64,000 bases of DNA from Daphnia carinata. Taxonomy: Eukaryota > Arthropoda > Branchiopoda > Diplostraca > Daphniidae. Positions 52,844-64,000 of this stretch are shown one piece after another. Made by a program: the position numbers and the translations under genes. The stretch lies in the NCBI RefSeq assembly GCF_022539665.2, contig NC_081340.1, positions 5,207,357 to 5,271,356 of the forward strand, given 5' to 3'. Below the pieces are notes generated by a model, which saw only the letters and a list, made by a program, of their open reading frames with translations, was not told the origin of the DNA and did no database searches. Each line of letters begins with the position of its first letter. Position 1 is the first letter of the stretch.

Positions 52844-53711
52844 TTCTAATAATCATACAATAAAATTTGAGCCGCATAGAATTCAAATGAAGTAAACGTA
52901 TTACCTAGGATATAATGAATTCGATTACCAAGCACGTATGTTAATTCAAATTATTGTTGTCATAACAAGCTCTTCCCGCTTCCACCAGTGAAACTAGTTG
53001 CTGCAACTAGACGCTTGGTAGGTACCGTAGCGTACAAACACCACCGGAGCGTCTCTCCCAAGCCTTCTTTCTCAACGGATTTTGTTCGTTTTGAATCCTC
53101 CAATGACCGCAGCGGAATAGGCAGTACCTTCTCTGATTGGCCTTGGCGACAAAATAGGCGGCTTTTGAAACTCGGATTATCAAAAAATAAACAAACGATA
53201 TCATAAATACTCTTTAGCTCTTTGCTAAGTGCGAAGGTGGCATATTTTTAATTAAATTTTAATTAATAGTTCAAAAATCTTTTTCTGTTTTTAAAACCAA
53301 AGGAATGGTACTGTTTATTATTGAGAATTTGAGACCACTCACTCCGCGTGGGGGGATGGGGCAGCCGGGTAGGAGGACGCCTTGCACATTTGTATAGAAC
53401 TGGCAATGGTGATAGAAATGTTTGGGCTAATGGCGGACATTGCGTTTACAAAAACGCGTTACACGTTTAATTGCTTGTTTTACGTGTGTGTTTTTTTCTT
53501 TTCATAGATGAAGGATTAACAATCTTTGTTATTAATCAAGCGTAGTGTTCCGTAAAAAGTTTCAGATTATTTCCGGTGTTCCATCTGTTGATTTCTCGGA
53601 CTAAGGATTCATTGAGCTTATTGAGCCAGTTCCAAGAGTGTTGCATCTTTTTAGTTAAATGACTTTCTGTTTCATTATAACTCCAAGGAGTTGAAGCTGG
53701 AAGCCAACATA
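52844..53711. promoter_or_regulatory. Divergent promoter region of LBR and the 53.7 kb gene
   Basis: Head-to-head start codons 868 bp apart. It should hold both promoters and leaders. A small open frame at 52988-53206 has no family features. No TATA box stands out. Confidence 0.5.
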
Positions 53712-56229
53712 ATGAGTTCGCCAAGTTCAATTACATCAACTGAAAACTCCAACAAGAAAGCTGAAGACTCTCATCTTGCTTTAAAACAAGAACCCAGCAT
53801 AGTGACCGATGATGGAGTTAAAAACAATTCAGCTGTTGCCAAAACAGAACAACCAGCTCAACCACCAGTTACAAATGGTGCCTTAGCAGAAAGTGAAGTG
53901 AAGGTTGTGGGAAATGGACTTGAATCATCAACAAATGGACAAGAGGAGAAGCCTGTCAGTGATGGGCCTCATCGAGAAGTTCCAGCTCTCCTTCCACTCG
54001 GACCTATCACTTCACCACCTTCCACTGTCCAACAGAGCACCATACCCTCCCTGAGTCCTAATCCACCTGCACGACAACCTTTGCCTCAGCTACTACCCAT
54101 GAATGCTACTACAGCACCTGTTGTGGCCACCAAGAGTGCACCACCACCACCACCCCCTTCTAATCCTGTTGCTAAAACTAGAGCAAGAACATCTTTGTCT
54201 GTCTCTACTCCTGCAAGCTCATCCAAAGAACAGTCACCTTCTGGGCCTTCAACAAGAAGTAAGAAGGAAGATGAAGAACCTGTAGAGCAACCTGTTCCAG
54301 AAAAAGAAATAAAGAAGAGAAAGATTGTTTCCAAAAAGCGGCATTCGGTTGCATCATCAGGTAATAGACCTGCATTACTTTACAATTTTTGAACTTGGAG
54401 TAGTACGTCATTTTGCTGTAACTTCTTCTGTCAATATTGCGCATAGATTCAACGGAAAAAGGCGATATTGACTCTGGTGGCGATGGTGACGCTGGACGAA
54501 AGTCGAAGCGTGCTAGAACCCGAACGCAACCGTTTCAGAGCTCCGACATGGACGTCAATCTGCTTCGAGTTATGAAAGCTTCAGCGGCCGCTCAAGCGGC
54601 AGCAGCGGCTCAGGTGGCTAAAGCCAATGAAGAAAAGCTTGTTGTGTTTTTTAAAGGAGAATTTCTAGCTGTTAGAAATGCAGAAGGAGGTTTTTATATC
54701 TGCCAGGTAAATAACAATCAAACAGAAATAATATTGTAAACGGGTTAAGCGATAATTGGCATAACTTAATAGGCTACACAAAACATTTGTCGAGGCGGAC
54801 ACAAAATCCGAATTCGTTGGCTTTCCCAGGAAGATACCAAAAATAAGAAAAAAGCAAAAGCTTCCGGTTCTTCGGAAACGGTAAACAAATAACGTGTTCC
54901 ACAAACGGCAGCAACGGCTCATTAATTCTTCTGTTTTACTTGGTCTAGGTCAAGGATGAAAGTGGATTTGACATTTACACTCCTGATTTTTATGACAATA
55001 CCGACTTCGAGTGCATACTGACCAATTTAGAACTCGAAAAATTGGGTAGAGATCGCTACGGTTTGCCATTAGACGAACGTCAGCGGACGGAAAACATTCT
55101 TCGTCGAGCCATCGAAGTGGAACAAGGAGTGGTTGACAAGCTTGAATTAACGGAGGAACATCCTGACGGCCTTGATGTTTCTCTGTTTCACGATGAATCT
55201 CAGCTGAAACGCAAATGTGACGACTCGTCGTCGGAAAGTGAGTCGGATTCCAAAGAAGGTAAACGTAAGCTTCCAAACGATCTCTATTCGCTGTGCTTGG
55301 TACCAACCGTTTCATTTCTTAACAGAAGTTGCAACAACATCTGGAAGCTCAGCCAAGTCTAGCCAATCAACCGAACCTAGAACGTCCACCAGCGGGATTG
55401 CTTCAACCTCATCTGGAAGAGGAACTAAAAGAACCCGTGCAGCAGTTGTTGCCGCCACGCGACAAAAACTGCAACTGATGCGATATCAGGAAGATGATGA
55501 TGACGATGACGAAGAGGAAGATTCAAGCGACGATGACGATATCGAAGGTGACGACAGTAGCAGCGACAGTGAACAAGGAAAGCGAGGCCGACGAAGGCGA
55601 TCCCGTCCAGTGCCTGCACCAAAAGCGCGCGTCAGTGTGCGCTCCACACGAGGGAAAAAGCTTGTACCACCCAAAAAGGCTGCACCGATTCCTATGATAA
55701 TGAAACGTAATGTTGTGCCAGTATTTTACACAAACATGTCCTAATGAATATTAACATTTCAACAAAATTTATTCTAGGCACGAAGGCATCGTTCAAAGAA
55801 GCCGTGGAAGTTACTAGTAATCGGAAAAAAGTTGAACGTGTGACTGTGAGTCCGCCTTCACCTATCGAAAAGGTCGTCACCGTCGACGTTGAAATGGGTG
55901 ACAATGACGCATCGCCTGTCGAAGAAGAGCCCAAAGAAATCAAGCTGGATGCCGTAATGGCCGAAGAAACGGAATCCGGCGAAGAGAAAGACGCAAAAAA
56001 GACCAAGAAAGCTGAAACCAAATCAGCCGATGCAAAGAGCGAAATAGTTGTGACGGAGGTTAAGACTGATTCGAAAAACAACGATACGAACGAAGTGAAA
56101 GACGGTAAGAAAGAGGTACCAGCTAAAAGCGAAAAGGATGCAGTAGGAAACGAGTCATTAAAAGCTAAAACCGAAAAGGGAGCAGAAGATGCGAAAGAGG
56201 ACGTTAAAGTAGTTGAAACCAAGGAATAA
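53712..56229 (+). CDS. Unrecognised acidic/basic low-complexity, probably nuclear protein with one conserved-looking core
   Basis: I do not recognise this gene. Six exons: 53712-54360, 54447-54706, 54773-54880, 54949-55258, 55326-55706 and 55778-56229. They encode 719 aa with all phases closing. The N-terminal third is Ser/Pro/Ala-rich and looks disordered, ending in a basic KKRKIVSKKRH-type nuclear-localisation patch. A folded-looking core of about 160 residues (about aa 275-440) includes VVFFKGEFLAVRNAEGGFYI, GGHKIRIRWLSQ and DFYDNTDFECILTNLELEKL, then RYGLPLDERQRTENILRRAI. The strand pattern of its first half hints at a small beta-barrel (Tudor-like) module; this is inference only. Beyond it are an Asp/Glu run, an Arg-rich patch and a Lys/Glu-rich tail. 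The composition suggests a chromatin or nuclear factor. An AATAAA lies 42 nt after the stop. Confidence 0.8.
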
Positions 56230-56270
56230 CTAGGCATACTATTATCCCCTTTTTTCTAATTTAAGGTAAA

Positions 56271-56276
56271 AATAAA
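56271..56276 (+). terminator. Polyadenylation signal AATAAA of the 53.7 kb gene
   Basis: AATAAA begins 42 nt after the TAA stop at 56227-56229 and is the first such hexamer downstream. Confidence 0.6.
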
Positions 56277-58260
56277 GAGGGCAAATGGGAGTTAAAACTT
56301 TTTGTTTTTCTGATTTACCAATTTCAGCGTTTTTCCCAGTGACTCTTTTGAGTAGTCTGGAATGTTTCGAACTGAACTGATTTCAAATCCTGCATTTGCT
56401 ATATTTCGCACCGTTTGTGGCACGGGTTTTGGTATTGCCTATTCCAAATGATCGTGTCGAAAATTGAATGTTTCCCTTGAGGAGAAGCAAACAAACAATG
56501 TGACCAGTTGAATTTGCATGGAATTCTTATTTTTTTAAAGAGGTTGTTGACAACTGGTATTTCATATTGCCTTTGGTCGATGGCAAAGGGTACAAAACTG
56601 GGCAATCAGGGGAGCTATTTTGCGACGTGATTTGCTTTCTTCGCAGAACTATTGGTCTATTTCTTTCGAATCAACCCGGAAACACAAAAGAAAGTTCTTT
56701 ATTTCAATATCTGCATTTGGCATTCATGCGTAGATATTTTAAGTTTTGCTTTATTTCACCCAATTTTATTTCCCCACAAACAGGATAATGTGTAACCAGC
56801 AGCTTTGATGACGAATTGACTTTAGTTACATGTGTGTCTGGTATTAAGTGGTCTGTATGGTATTCTTTCCGCAAAGCCGACCGAGCCCATCAACTTTCCC
56901 TCTTTTTTTTATTGGTTGCAGCTTCCCTCTCCCTACTACCCTTGTCTCAGTACAGTTTCTTTTTCCCCTGTTTCTTTTAAGCAAAGTGTTAAAATCCAAT
57001 GGATCGTGTGCAATTGTGGCGTGTATGGAGTTCGAAAAGTAGAAGAGTTCGTACACCTACCGGTCTTCATCTACACACATGTTGTTTTTTTTTTTTCTGA
57101 AACCAAATCTTGCATTCGTGTAACGTCCTATCTAATACCTCTCCCCAACCCCCAAACAGTGAAAAAAGAAAAACAAATTTTTTGAAAACTGAGGGTATAA
57201 GAGATAAACAATCATGTAGTGTGTTTCTCGGCTTTGATGTAACACCAACCGTTTTGTTTGTTCATTATGACTATTATGACTATGTTTTTTTTCTTCTTAA
57301 CTTTCCAGAATTTGGTCATCTTTTATTCAATATAGCACTGGGTCTTGTGTGTGTATGATGTGCCATGAAATTTCTTTTCCAATAAACTCTGCACTTGAGC
57401 TGAAAGCGATAATGATTGGGGCTTTGTTAGTGCTTCCTAGTGAACGTACGTAGGAGATGGGAATGTATGAAAAATAGCACCTGACACGTTGAATAGAAGC
57501 TCCGCCGCCTCTTCCATCACGAAGAAATGACGTGTTAAGGGACGGGATGGCAAGGCGTTCCATCATCTCGAAGAAAGTCGACGGACTTTGACGATGTTTG
57601 CCGCTGCAAACGATGGAACCAATGGCATGGTTTCCACGTTGTCAACTTGCAATTGTTGGCATTGAATAGTGAAAGCGGCGTAAGCCGCTTTCTAATTCTC
57701 GAAATTGCCAATACGCCCCTTTCAGTACAGACAAAGGGAAGTAAAGAGGCAAATGCCTTCTATTTAAAAAAGGTGTTTATTTTTCTTTCATTCTGAACAT
57801 CATGGGATATTTCTTAAGAAAAAGAAAAGGGGGAATCACGAGAACGACAAACACTTTGTACAATACACAAGACAAGGTTTTGGGAGACGGGGATCACGCA
57901 CATTTATCCACTAGAATACCGTATATAATACCAACAAATACTTATCGTTTTAATTCAACTGAAAAAAAAAAATACATGCTCTTCAGAAAGAAAAGGGGGA
58001 TTTTACTTAAAATGCGGGTTTATCATTTACATAGACACGATTTCCTCACCATTTTCGGATGTGGCGTTCCTTCTGTAGTCAGTTGTATATCATCGTGCCC
58101 TTCTATTGTTATTTTGGTCTTTTAGTATAAATTCAAACATTTAAAATAATAAAATTGGGAGTGGGGAAGGTCACAAACACAAAAGAAAACAAAAAACCGA
58201 ACATATTGGAATCATTTTTGTACAGATATATAAACACACAGGCATGGGCATGACTTGTCA
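56277..58260. other. 2 kb spacer; 3' UTR of the Ig-receptor gene at its right end
   Basis: T-rich on the plus strand with no recognisable coding exon. The right part should be the minus-strand receptor's 3' UTR; AATAAA on the minus strand near 57776-57781 is a candidate signal. Nothing else supported. Confidence 0.5.
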
Positions 58261-61200
58261 CTAAACATCGACTTTGGAATGAGATCGATCTAGAGATGTG
58301 TCTAACGTATCGATGGTCTGATCGAGTGACCGGTCAGAAAAATTAGTTCGGTTCAGTTGGCTCCATTGCTGTTGCGGCGACGAAGATGTGCACGTCGAAG
58401 AGGACGACGAAGACGTTGGCAAATTATGCAAATGTCTGTGGTGATTCTTCACTTTCATCGAGCCGTTATTGCTGGTTTTTGGCAATTGCAGATCCGCGTA
58501 GAGGAGACCTCGTGAATCCGACACCGCCGTTCCCAATGCTTTCTGTAAAACAATTATTAACAATTAATAAGCTATCGATTTGATCACATTCAATTTTAAT
58601 TTGAAAATGAGTGGAATTTTAGTTAGTAAGGAATAAATAGATTTGCATAAAATGTTTTTGCTTTCGCAGTGCGTTCACAGCATCTGACAGAATATGTTAT
58701 GAGTAGCTACCTCCATTGAGCGCCGATAACGGATTAGTGGTTATGGTAGTGGTAGTAGTAGTAGGAGGAAGAGAAGTGGTAGAAGTAGCAGTCGAAGTGA
58801 CGGGACCGTTTATGAAGATGTTAGTTTTGTATTGGCCGCCACCAGGTGGTTCTGGCGTGGTGTTAATCAGCTTCTTACTCGACGCACTGACATTGCTCGA
58901 GTTGGAAGAGGAAGAACACGTCGTTTTACTCACATGGCACTTTGTTTGGCCGACGCTGCTCCGTTGTGTTCCGCCTCGATTGATGCTCGTCTGGCTCGTC
59001 GCACTATTATTACCGCTGCTGCACTGACTGCTACTATGTACACTTTCCACATCGCTCTTCATACTACACGCAACAAACAAAAAAGATAAAAAAAACAAAA
59101 ACAAACGGCGTCAGTACAGAATGGGAAAACAAATGAATCTAAAACTAAAGCAAGAAAACAAGAAAAGGATGCACCCCTTTTTTTTGTTTTCTTATTCCAA
59201 GAGGTCATACGAAAGGGCGTGGTATCGACATAAAGAAAACAACTCTAGCATCCCCATGTTCTTCCTTCCTCCCCTCGGAAAATGCTTGACTTTTATTTTA
59301 TTTTATTTTATTTTATTTTATTTTATTTTTATTTTTTTTTTCTGTTTCCCTTTCTTTATTTTTGTTTACAGTTAAACTCGTACAATTTATGGCATATAGC
59401 TCTCTACGTAATGGAAGCAAAAAAGCGAGTGATGAAAAATGACGATGTACCTTTCCAGATCGGTCGACTTGGAGCCGCCCTTACCTTGAACGAGAACAGA
59501 CAAAAAAAAAGATAGATAGAAAAAAATATTCAAAATAGATGGAGGAGTAACTTAACAAAAAAAAAAAAAAATACATATAATCAAATGAGAAGTAGTAAGT
59601 GACTACACTGTGTAAGAAAAAAGCAGTAAGTATATACTACAATAAATGTAAAGTAAAAAGCAAAGTGATTCAAAAAAATGGGGTTGCGTTTGTAAGTGCA
59701 TTTTGAAAGCATGGAACGCTAGAGTTGTTTACGTGAATTCGACATCAAAGAGACACGAATGAGAAGAGAGTGGGACACTCAAAAAAATTGTGTGCATAGT
59801 GAGCTAGAAAGAGTTAAAAAAACGCGTTGAAATGAATAAAGTACTACGTGCTACGTTTGTTTTGCTGTAATGAAAAGACAAAAAAAATGGTCGACTCACG
59901 ATTGAAACAGCATCGCTCCGATCGGTAGGCGTAGAGGAGGCACAGCGTGACGACGATGATGAGAAAGAGACAGGCGATCACCACGGCGATTACGGTTGCC
60001 ATAGACACAGGTTCTACTTTGACAAGGCAGAGAAAAGGCAAGCAAGTTAGGTATTTTGACGTGTTCCATTTACAAACGTAACCATCCAAATATAAAAACC
60101 CAATCCCAGCTGGAAAAAAAAGTTTACTCCCAATAGAACATCAAACACGGGCCAGTTGCTATAGAATTACAATAAAGCACACACACACCCTACATAGTTC
60201 TCTCCCCCTCCCCCACCCCTTGTTTGATATGCCACTGATACACGACAATTTACAGGGTGCGACGTGCCGGAACGGAACGCGCCTGCTGGATGTTCATTTC
60301 AGATGAAGAAGAAAAAAAAAAAAGAAAAAAACGAAACGTAAAAGATGATGATGACAAGCGTACTGCATACCTTTGACAGTCAGAGTGACGTAGAATGAAT
60401 CCGAGCCCTTGTCGTTCTCCACGGTCAGATAGTAGTGGCGGGCGTCGTTCATTTCGACGCGCTGGATCCGTAAGCGCGTCTCGTAGCATTCGTCCCGCTT
60501 CCCCTGTACCAAACAAAACAGAAAAAAAAGACCAAACATTCACATATCTTTTCTTGTTACTATCATCCCTCGCCCCAGCGACCAAGAGATCCAATGACAA
60601 AAGCCTGCAACAATCCAAAGAAAACGACGACACACACGCACGAAATAAAAAGAAGTTTTACGTATAACCGATGAGGAGGACTATAAGGAATGAAAGAAAG
60701 AAAAAAAAAAAAAATAAGGGAGGATGTTATTCAAGAGGAGACACACGTGTCAGCTGTCTGTCCCCTCTTGTGATGCTGTCGTAAGCTGATCGCTTCGATC
60801 AGCATAAAATTATTGGGGGGGAGAAGTAGGAGGGGGGAAAGATTTCACGTGGAAAGCAGCGCAAACGCATTTTCTTGATAATAAAAAGTAGCAGCTTATA
60901 AGTTGATAACGAAAAACAGGGACGAGAGCGTGTTATATATACCGGGTAAGTGAATACGGCCTGAGGCGGACGTGCAACCAGAGCTTGAGCGGTGGGTACA
61001 ACTTCTAAGCTACGAGGATGGTGCGTCGTGCTTGTGCTTTCTAGAGTGTCGTAAGCCGAATTGGTGCTGCTCGATTCAGTGTTGCCAGCGCTGCCAATCA
61101 CGTCTTGGTCATCTTCGTCGTCAGCCACGAGTTCTACAACGGCGGGAGGGGTAGGTAGAATAGCGGGCGAGACCTTGTGTAGGGCTTCGGCGACAAAGCG

Positions 61201-63598
61201 TCCACTTCCGCTGCCGGCTTCCATTTGGAAGGCGGCCCAACGCCAAGACACCCGGATGGGACGTGGATCGGCGCAAAAAACAGCCCGGATGACGGCATCA
61301 TCTCCGCGTTCAACTGAAATGAATCGCGATGATACTTCGCTCAAAACTTGCGGAGGTCCTGTAGGATTGGAATTTTTTTTTTTTTAAGAAAAATTAATAT
61401 GCAAATGAATGTGAAATTAGATGCAAAGCATTTTTTCCATTTTAAGAAATTCACAATTAAAAAAATGGTTTGATATACATAAAAAAAAAAAAAAAAAAGG
61501 CGAGCAGACAGGCCATGAATTGGAGGGCCTCTAGGCAACAACATCAAGGGGTCAATGATAAACCCTTGCGTCATATATTTTATTTTTATGCCCAACGTTA
61601 GGAAACGATTCGAGTCACTAAGGTTAAAAGGTCCGTTTCACGATTTTATTTTTCAACAATGAAAAACAGAAATGTATGATATGCCCTAGCCTTTTTTTTT
61701 TCTCCATTTAGTAAGTCCATTTTTAGAGTTTGAATTTTTTTTTTTTAATGGAAAAAAAGGAAAAACTAATTTCGTTTCTGTTTTTCTTACCGACAACGCG
61801 GAGGGTAATGGCTTCACTCTGGACCATCCGCTCGAGGCCGTTGATGGTGCTGGTGGCGATGCAAATGTATTCGCCCTGATGTTCGTAGGTAACATTGGTG
61901 ATGTGCAAGTAACGGTCTTCCGACCGGATGACAATATCCTCCTCGCCGTCTTTAGGCCGCCGATGGAGCCACTGGTAGCGCGGTGCCGGATTTCCTTCCG
62001 CTTGGCACTCGAGCCGAGTTGATTCGTATAGCGTGACTGTCAATTGTTGGCTAACAGCCGGGCCGACGTTGACGATCATCGGCGAGTCTGTTGGAAAACA
62101 AAAAACACAGTTGGTTCTCATCAGTTAAAAATGCCACAACCATTTCCCTCACGATTTGTTTGTTTAAATGCGGAGGTAGTTCAATATTATGCATAACACA
62201 AAAAGAAAGTCGTTTGGATGCTGACTTACATTTGATGTCGATGGGGATGGTGATGAGATTGGAAGTTCCAATCGTGTTTTTAGCTTCGCACGAGTAGGTG
62301 GCAGAGTCTTTGCGCGTGACCGGCGAGAATTCCAGCGTCTCCTGGAAACTGTAAATGTCGCCCATGCTGCCGGCCGACGGGGCTTTGTTCGTCATCGGAG
62401 TGCCACCCACTCGGCGCCAGATGACCGTGGCCGGAGGGTTGGCGTCCGCCAGACAGCGCAACGAGACGGAATCGATGTTCTCTTCTAGGTCGACCGTCGG
62501 AGTCCCGACTAGAGACACTTCCGGAGCGTCTGTTATGATTATTTGTTTAAAAAAAAATTTGAATAATGAAAATGAATGATAAACGTTTGCACGAGGATTT
62601 CGAAAAATGAAAATTTGTCTAGTGAAGATGGAAAGAAAGAAAGAAAAAAACGGATGTTGGACTTACAGTGGATGTCGAGCGTGACGGACGATTCCCGGCT
62701 CTTGGTCGGATAGGCCTCGTGGAGGGCGACACACCTCAGCAATTTCGAGTGATCCGTCTTGTTGAAGGTGTAGGTGAGCGTCGAGACGGCCATCCACGTT
62801 TTGACCTTGCCAATGTCGGTCGTGTTGGTCTGGTTGTACTGGCCGACGAGTTCGCGCTGGTCGAGGAACCACTTGACGTTGGCGGCCGGGTTCCCGCCGC
62901 GGCTCAGACACCGGATCGTGGCCTCTTTACCCGCAGACAGTGTCAGGTTGCCACCGTTGGCGATCGGGCTCAGTTCCACTTCCAGTTGCGGAGGGCTAGG
63001 CGGAACTGCCATTCAAAAAAAAAAAACGTAACAAATTTAATTGCTGATTAAGTGGAACACACATTTTGAACACACAAAATGTCGGAGTTCCCGTTGGGAT
63101 ACATTTTCGTTCGTAATTAGACGAAAATGTAGAGCGACACCTCCACACATTTTTTTTTTTTTTTTGTTTTCACAGCGAGAACTCGAAAGTAACCGAGACG
63201 AATGAACTCTGAGAAACACTTACACACAAAGACGCATAGGGAAAAAAAAAAGAACGAAAAAGTCTTGCCGCAGTTCAAGGTGAGAAATAAAGAAGAAAAA
63301 AAGAGACGGGAATACGGCAGGTTCCGTCAGTGGGAAATGCAACAGAATTTTTTCTCATTTTCTTTTCGTCTGCACGTTATTTTCCTGTACAATTTCCTTC
63401 AATTTTTCTTTATCCTTTTTTTTTTCTTTCTTTCTTTTCTTACTACTTATACTAATACTACCACACCACCGCGCTACAGTACGTACAGAGCAACTGCAAG
63501 TAACTGCAGTAACTCTCCCAACTCATCATACCTCGAACGACGAGCCGGGCCGGGTCGGAGGTCAAGGCGTCCTGCGCATCGAATGACGATGCGGTTAC
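58261..63598 (-). CDS. Immunoglobulin-superfamily transmembrane adhesion receptor (5' partial)
   Basis: Single-pass cell-surface receptor, probably for cell adhesion or recognition. Ten exons in the window: 63598-63532, 63005-62667, 62529-62230, 62087-61791, 61358-60943, 60503-60371, 60016-59900, 59484-59451, 59063-58711 and 58538-58261, totalling 777 aa plus stop, phases closing. It starts inside an Ig domain (F-G strands). Ig domains from PPSPPQLEVELSP, YAPEVSLVGTPTV and YSPMIVNVGPAVS follow, each with clear Cys/Trp/YxC features. An unusual fourth domain begins GPPQVLSEVSSRF. The membrane segment MATVIAVVIACLFLIIVVTL is followed by a basic stop-transfer (YAYRSERCCFNRK). The cytoplasmic tail of about 235 residues is Ser/Thr/Asn-rich, has LLYADLQLP and ends SKVDV. 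It resembles the nephrin/kirre/echinoid group; the exact subfamily is not assigned. First exons are off the right edge. Confidence 0.88.
59291..59331 (+). repeat. (TTTTA)n microsatellite
   Basis: About eight tandem TTTTA units, ending in a T-rich tract, lie inside the receptor intron between the exons at 59451-59484 and 58711-59063. Confidence 0.9.
61359..61790 (-). other. Intron of the Ig-receptor gene
   Basis: 432 bp, A/T-rich with long T and A runs near 61371, 61481 and 61733. No feature other than the splice sites. Confidence 0.7.
63006..63531 (-). other. Intron of the Ig-receptor gene
   Basis: 526 bp of homopolymer-rich sequence between two Ig exons. No coding or RNA feature seen. Confidence 0.7.
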
Positions 63599-64000
63599 CT
63601 GCGCGTTCAACCGAAAAAGAGAGAGAGAAAAAAAAGGGAAACATTTTAAAATAAAATAAAGGAAAAACCACAACGATTTTTAATAATAGCATAGAAACAA
63701 CATGGCGCGGATATGAGGGCCAACGAAATTTCAAAGTATGGAAACATGAGATTAAAAACACACAACATAAACACGTTTGGGGGTATAAGGGTTAAAATTC
63801 TCTATCCCACGTTTTTTTTTTTTTTTGTTCGGGTTTGCCTATTTTTCTAAAGGAACTTTTACTTCAAATTCAATCGAAATTATTGAGGCAAACAGTATTC
63901 ACGGCAAAACCTGAACTACGTGCAGTTGCGCAATGAAAAATGCGCGCCATGCTCACAGGAAATGCTTCAAATACTTTGAATGTAATACCCACTCAACAGC
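63599..64000 (-). other. Upstream intron of the Ig-receptor gene
   Basis: An AG acceptor precedes the exon starting at 63598. No earlier Ig exon could be identified before the window ends. Confidence 0.55.

Noticed and set aside
55425-55674. Minus-strand Ser- and His-rich open frames
   Set aside because: Antisense shadows of the Asp/Glu run in the 53.7 kb gene.
58716-59027. Plus-strand open frame rich in Val and Glu
   Set aside because: It is the antisense shadow of the Ser/Thr-rich cytoplasmic tail of the Ig receptor.

Overview
The window is animal nuclear DNA, most likely from a crustacean and probably a Daphnia-like cladoceran. The evidence is compact multi-exon genes with introns mostly of 50-90 bp, AT-rich spacers full of homopolymers, and arthropod-type orthologues (BicD-related adapter, hnRNP F/H, heme peroxidase, Lamin B receptor). 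Gene models were rebuilt by hand from conserved protein segments and splice sites. In every model listed as CDS the reading phase closes across all introns, except at two frame breaks in the RNA polymerase III gene.

Layout: 0.2-1.9 kb (-) CRIP-type LIM protein, its last exon off the left edge. 2.4-4.6 kb (-) hnRNP F/H with three quasi-RRMs. 7.0-16.8 kb (+) BicD-related dynein adapter with a 6.7 kb first intron. 16.8-24.2 kb has no gene I can support. 24.3-27.3 kb (+) membrane-anchored animal heme peroxidase. 28.7-43.5 kb is a locus of one near-complete RPC1/POLR3A gene (34.0-39.3 kb) surrounded by decayed RPC1 copies, two direct and one inverted. 44.1-46.4 kb (+) RBBP5 meets UTP15 (46.6-48.7 kb, -) tail to tail. 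UTP15 shares a 254 bp promoter interval with NUDT14 (49.0-49.9 kb, +). 50.6-52.8 kb (-) is Lamin B receptor. 53.7-56.2 kb (+) is an unrecognised acidic, probably nuclear protein. 58.3-63.6 kb (-) is the 3' part of an immunoglobulin-superfamily membrane receptor whose 5' exons lie off the right edge.

The most unusual part is the RPC1 locus. A GC-rich, hairpin-rich element of about 420 bp occurs three times (32.74, 40.70 and, inverted, 42.00 kb). By eye, two copies differ at about one base over 370, while the RPC1-derived sequence beside the inverted copy has decayed badly. The element has a TATA-like box and a T5 run at a spacing that would suit a short, Pol III-type non-coding RNA. Three tRNA-like sequences lie between the inverted copies. 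The RPC1 gene itself carries two small frame-breaking deletions in otherwise fully conserved coding sequence.

The genes are mostly housekeeping and do not form one pathway, although several act in nuclear gene expression (hnRNP F/H, RPC1, RBBP5, UTP15, LBR).
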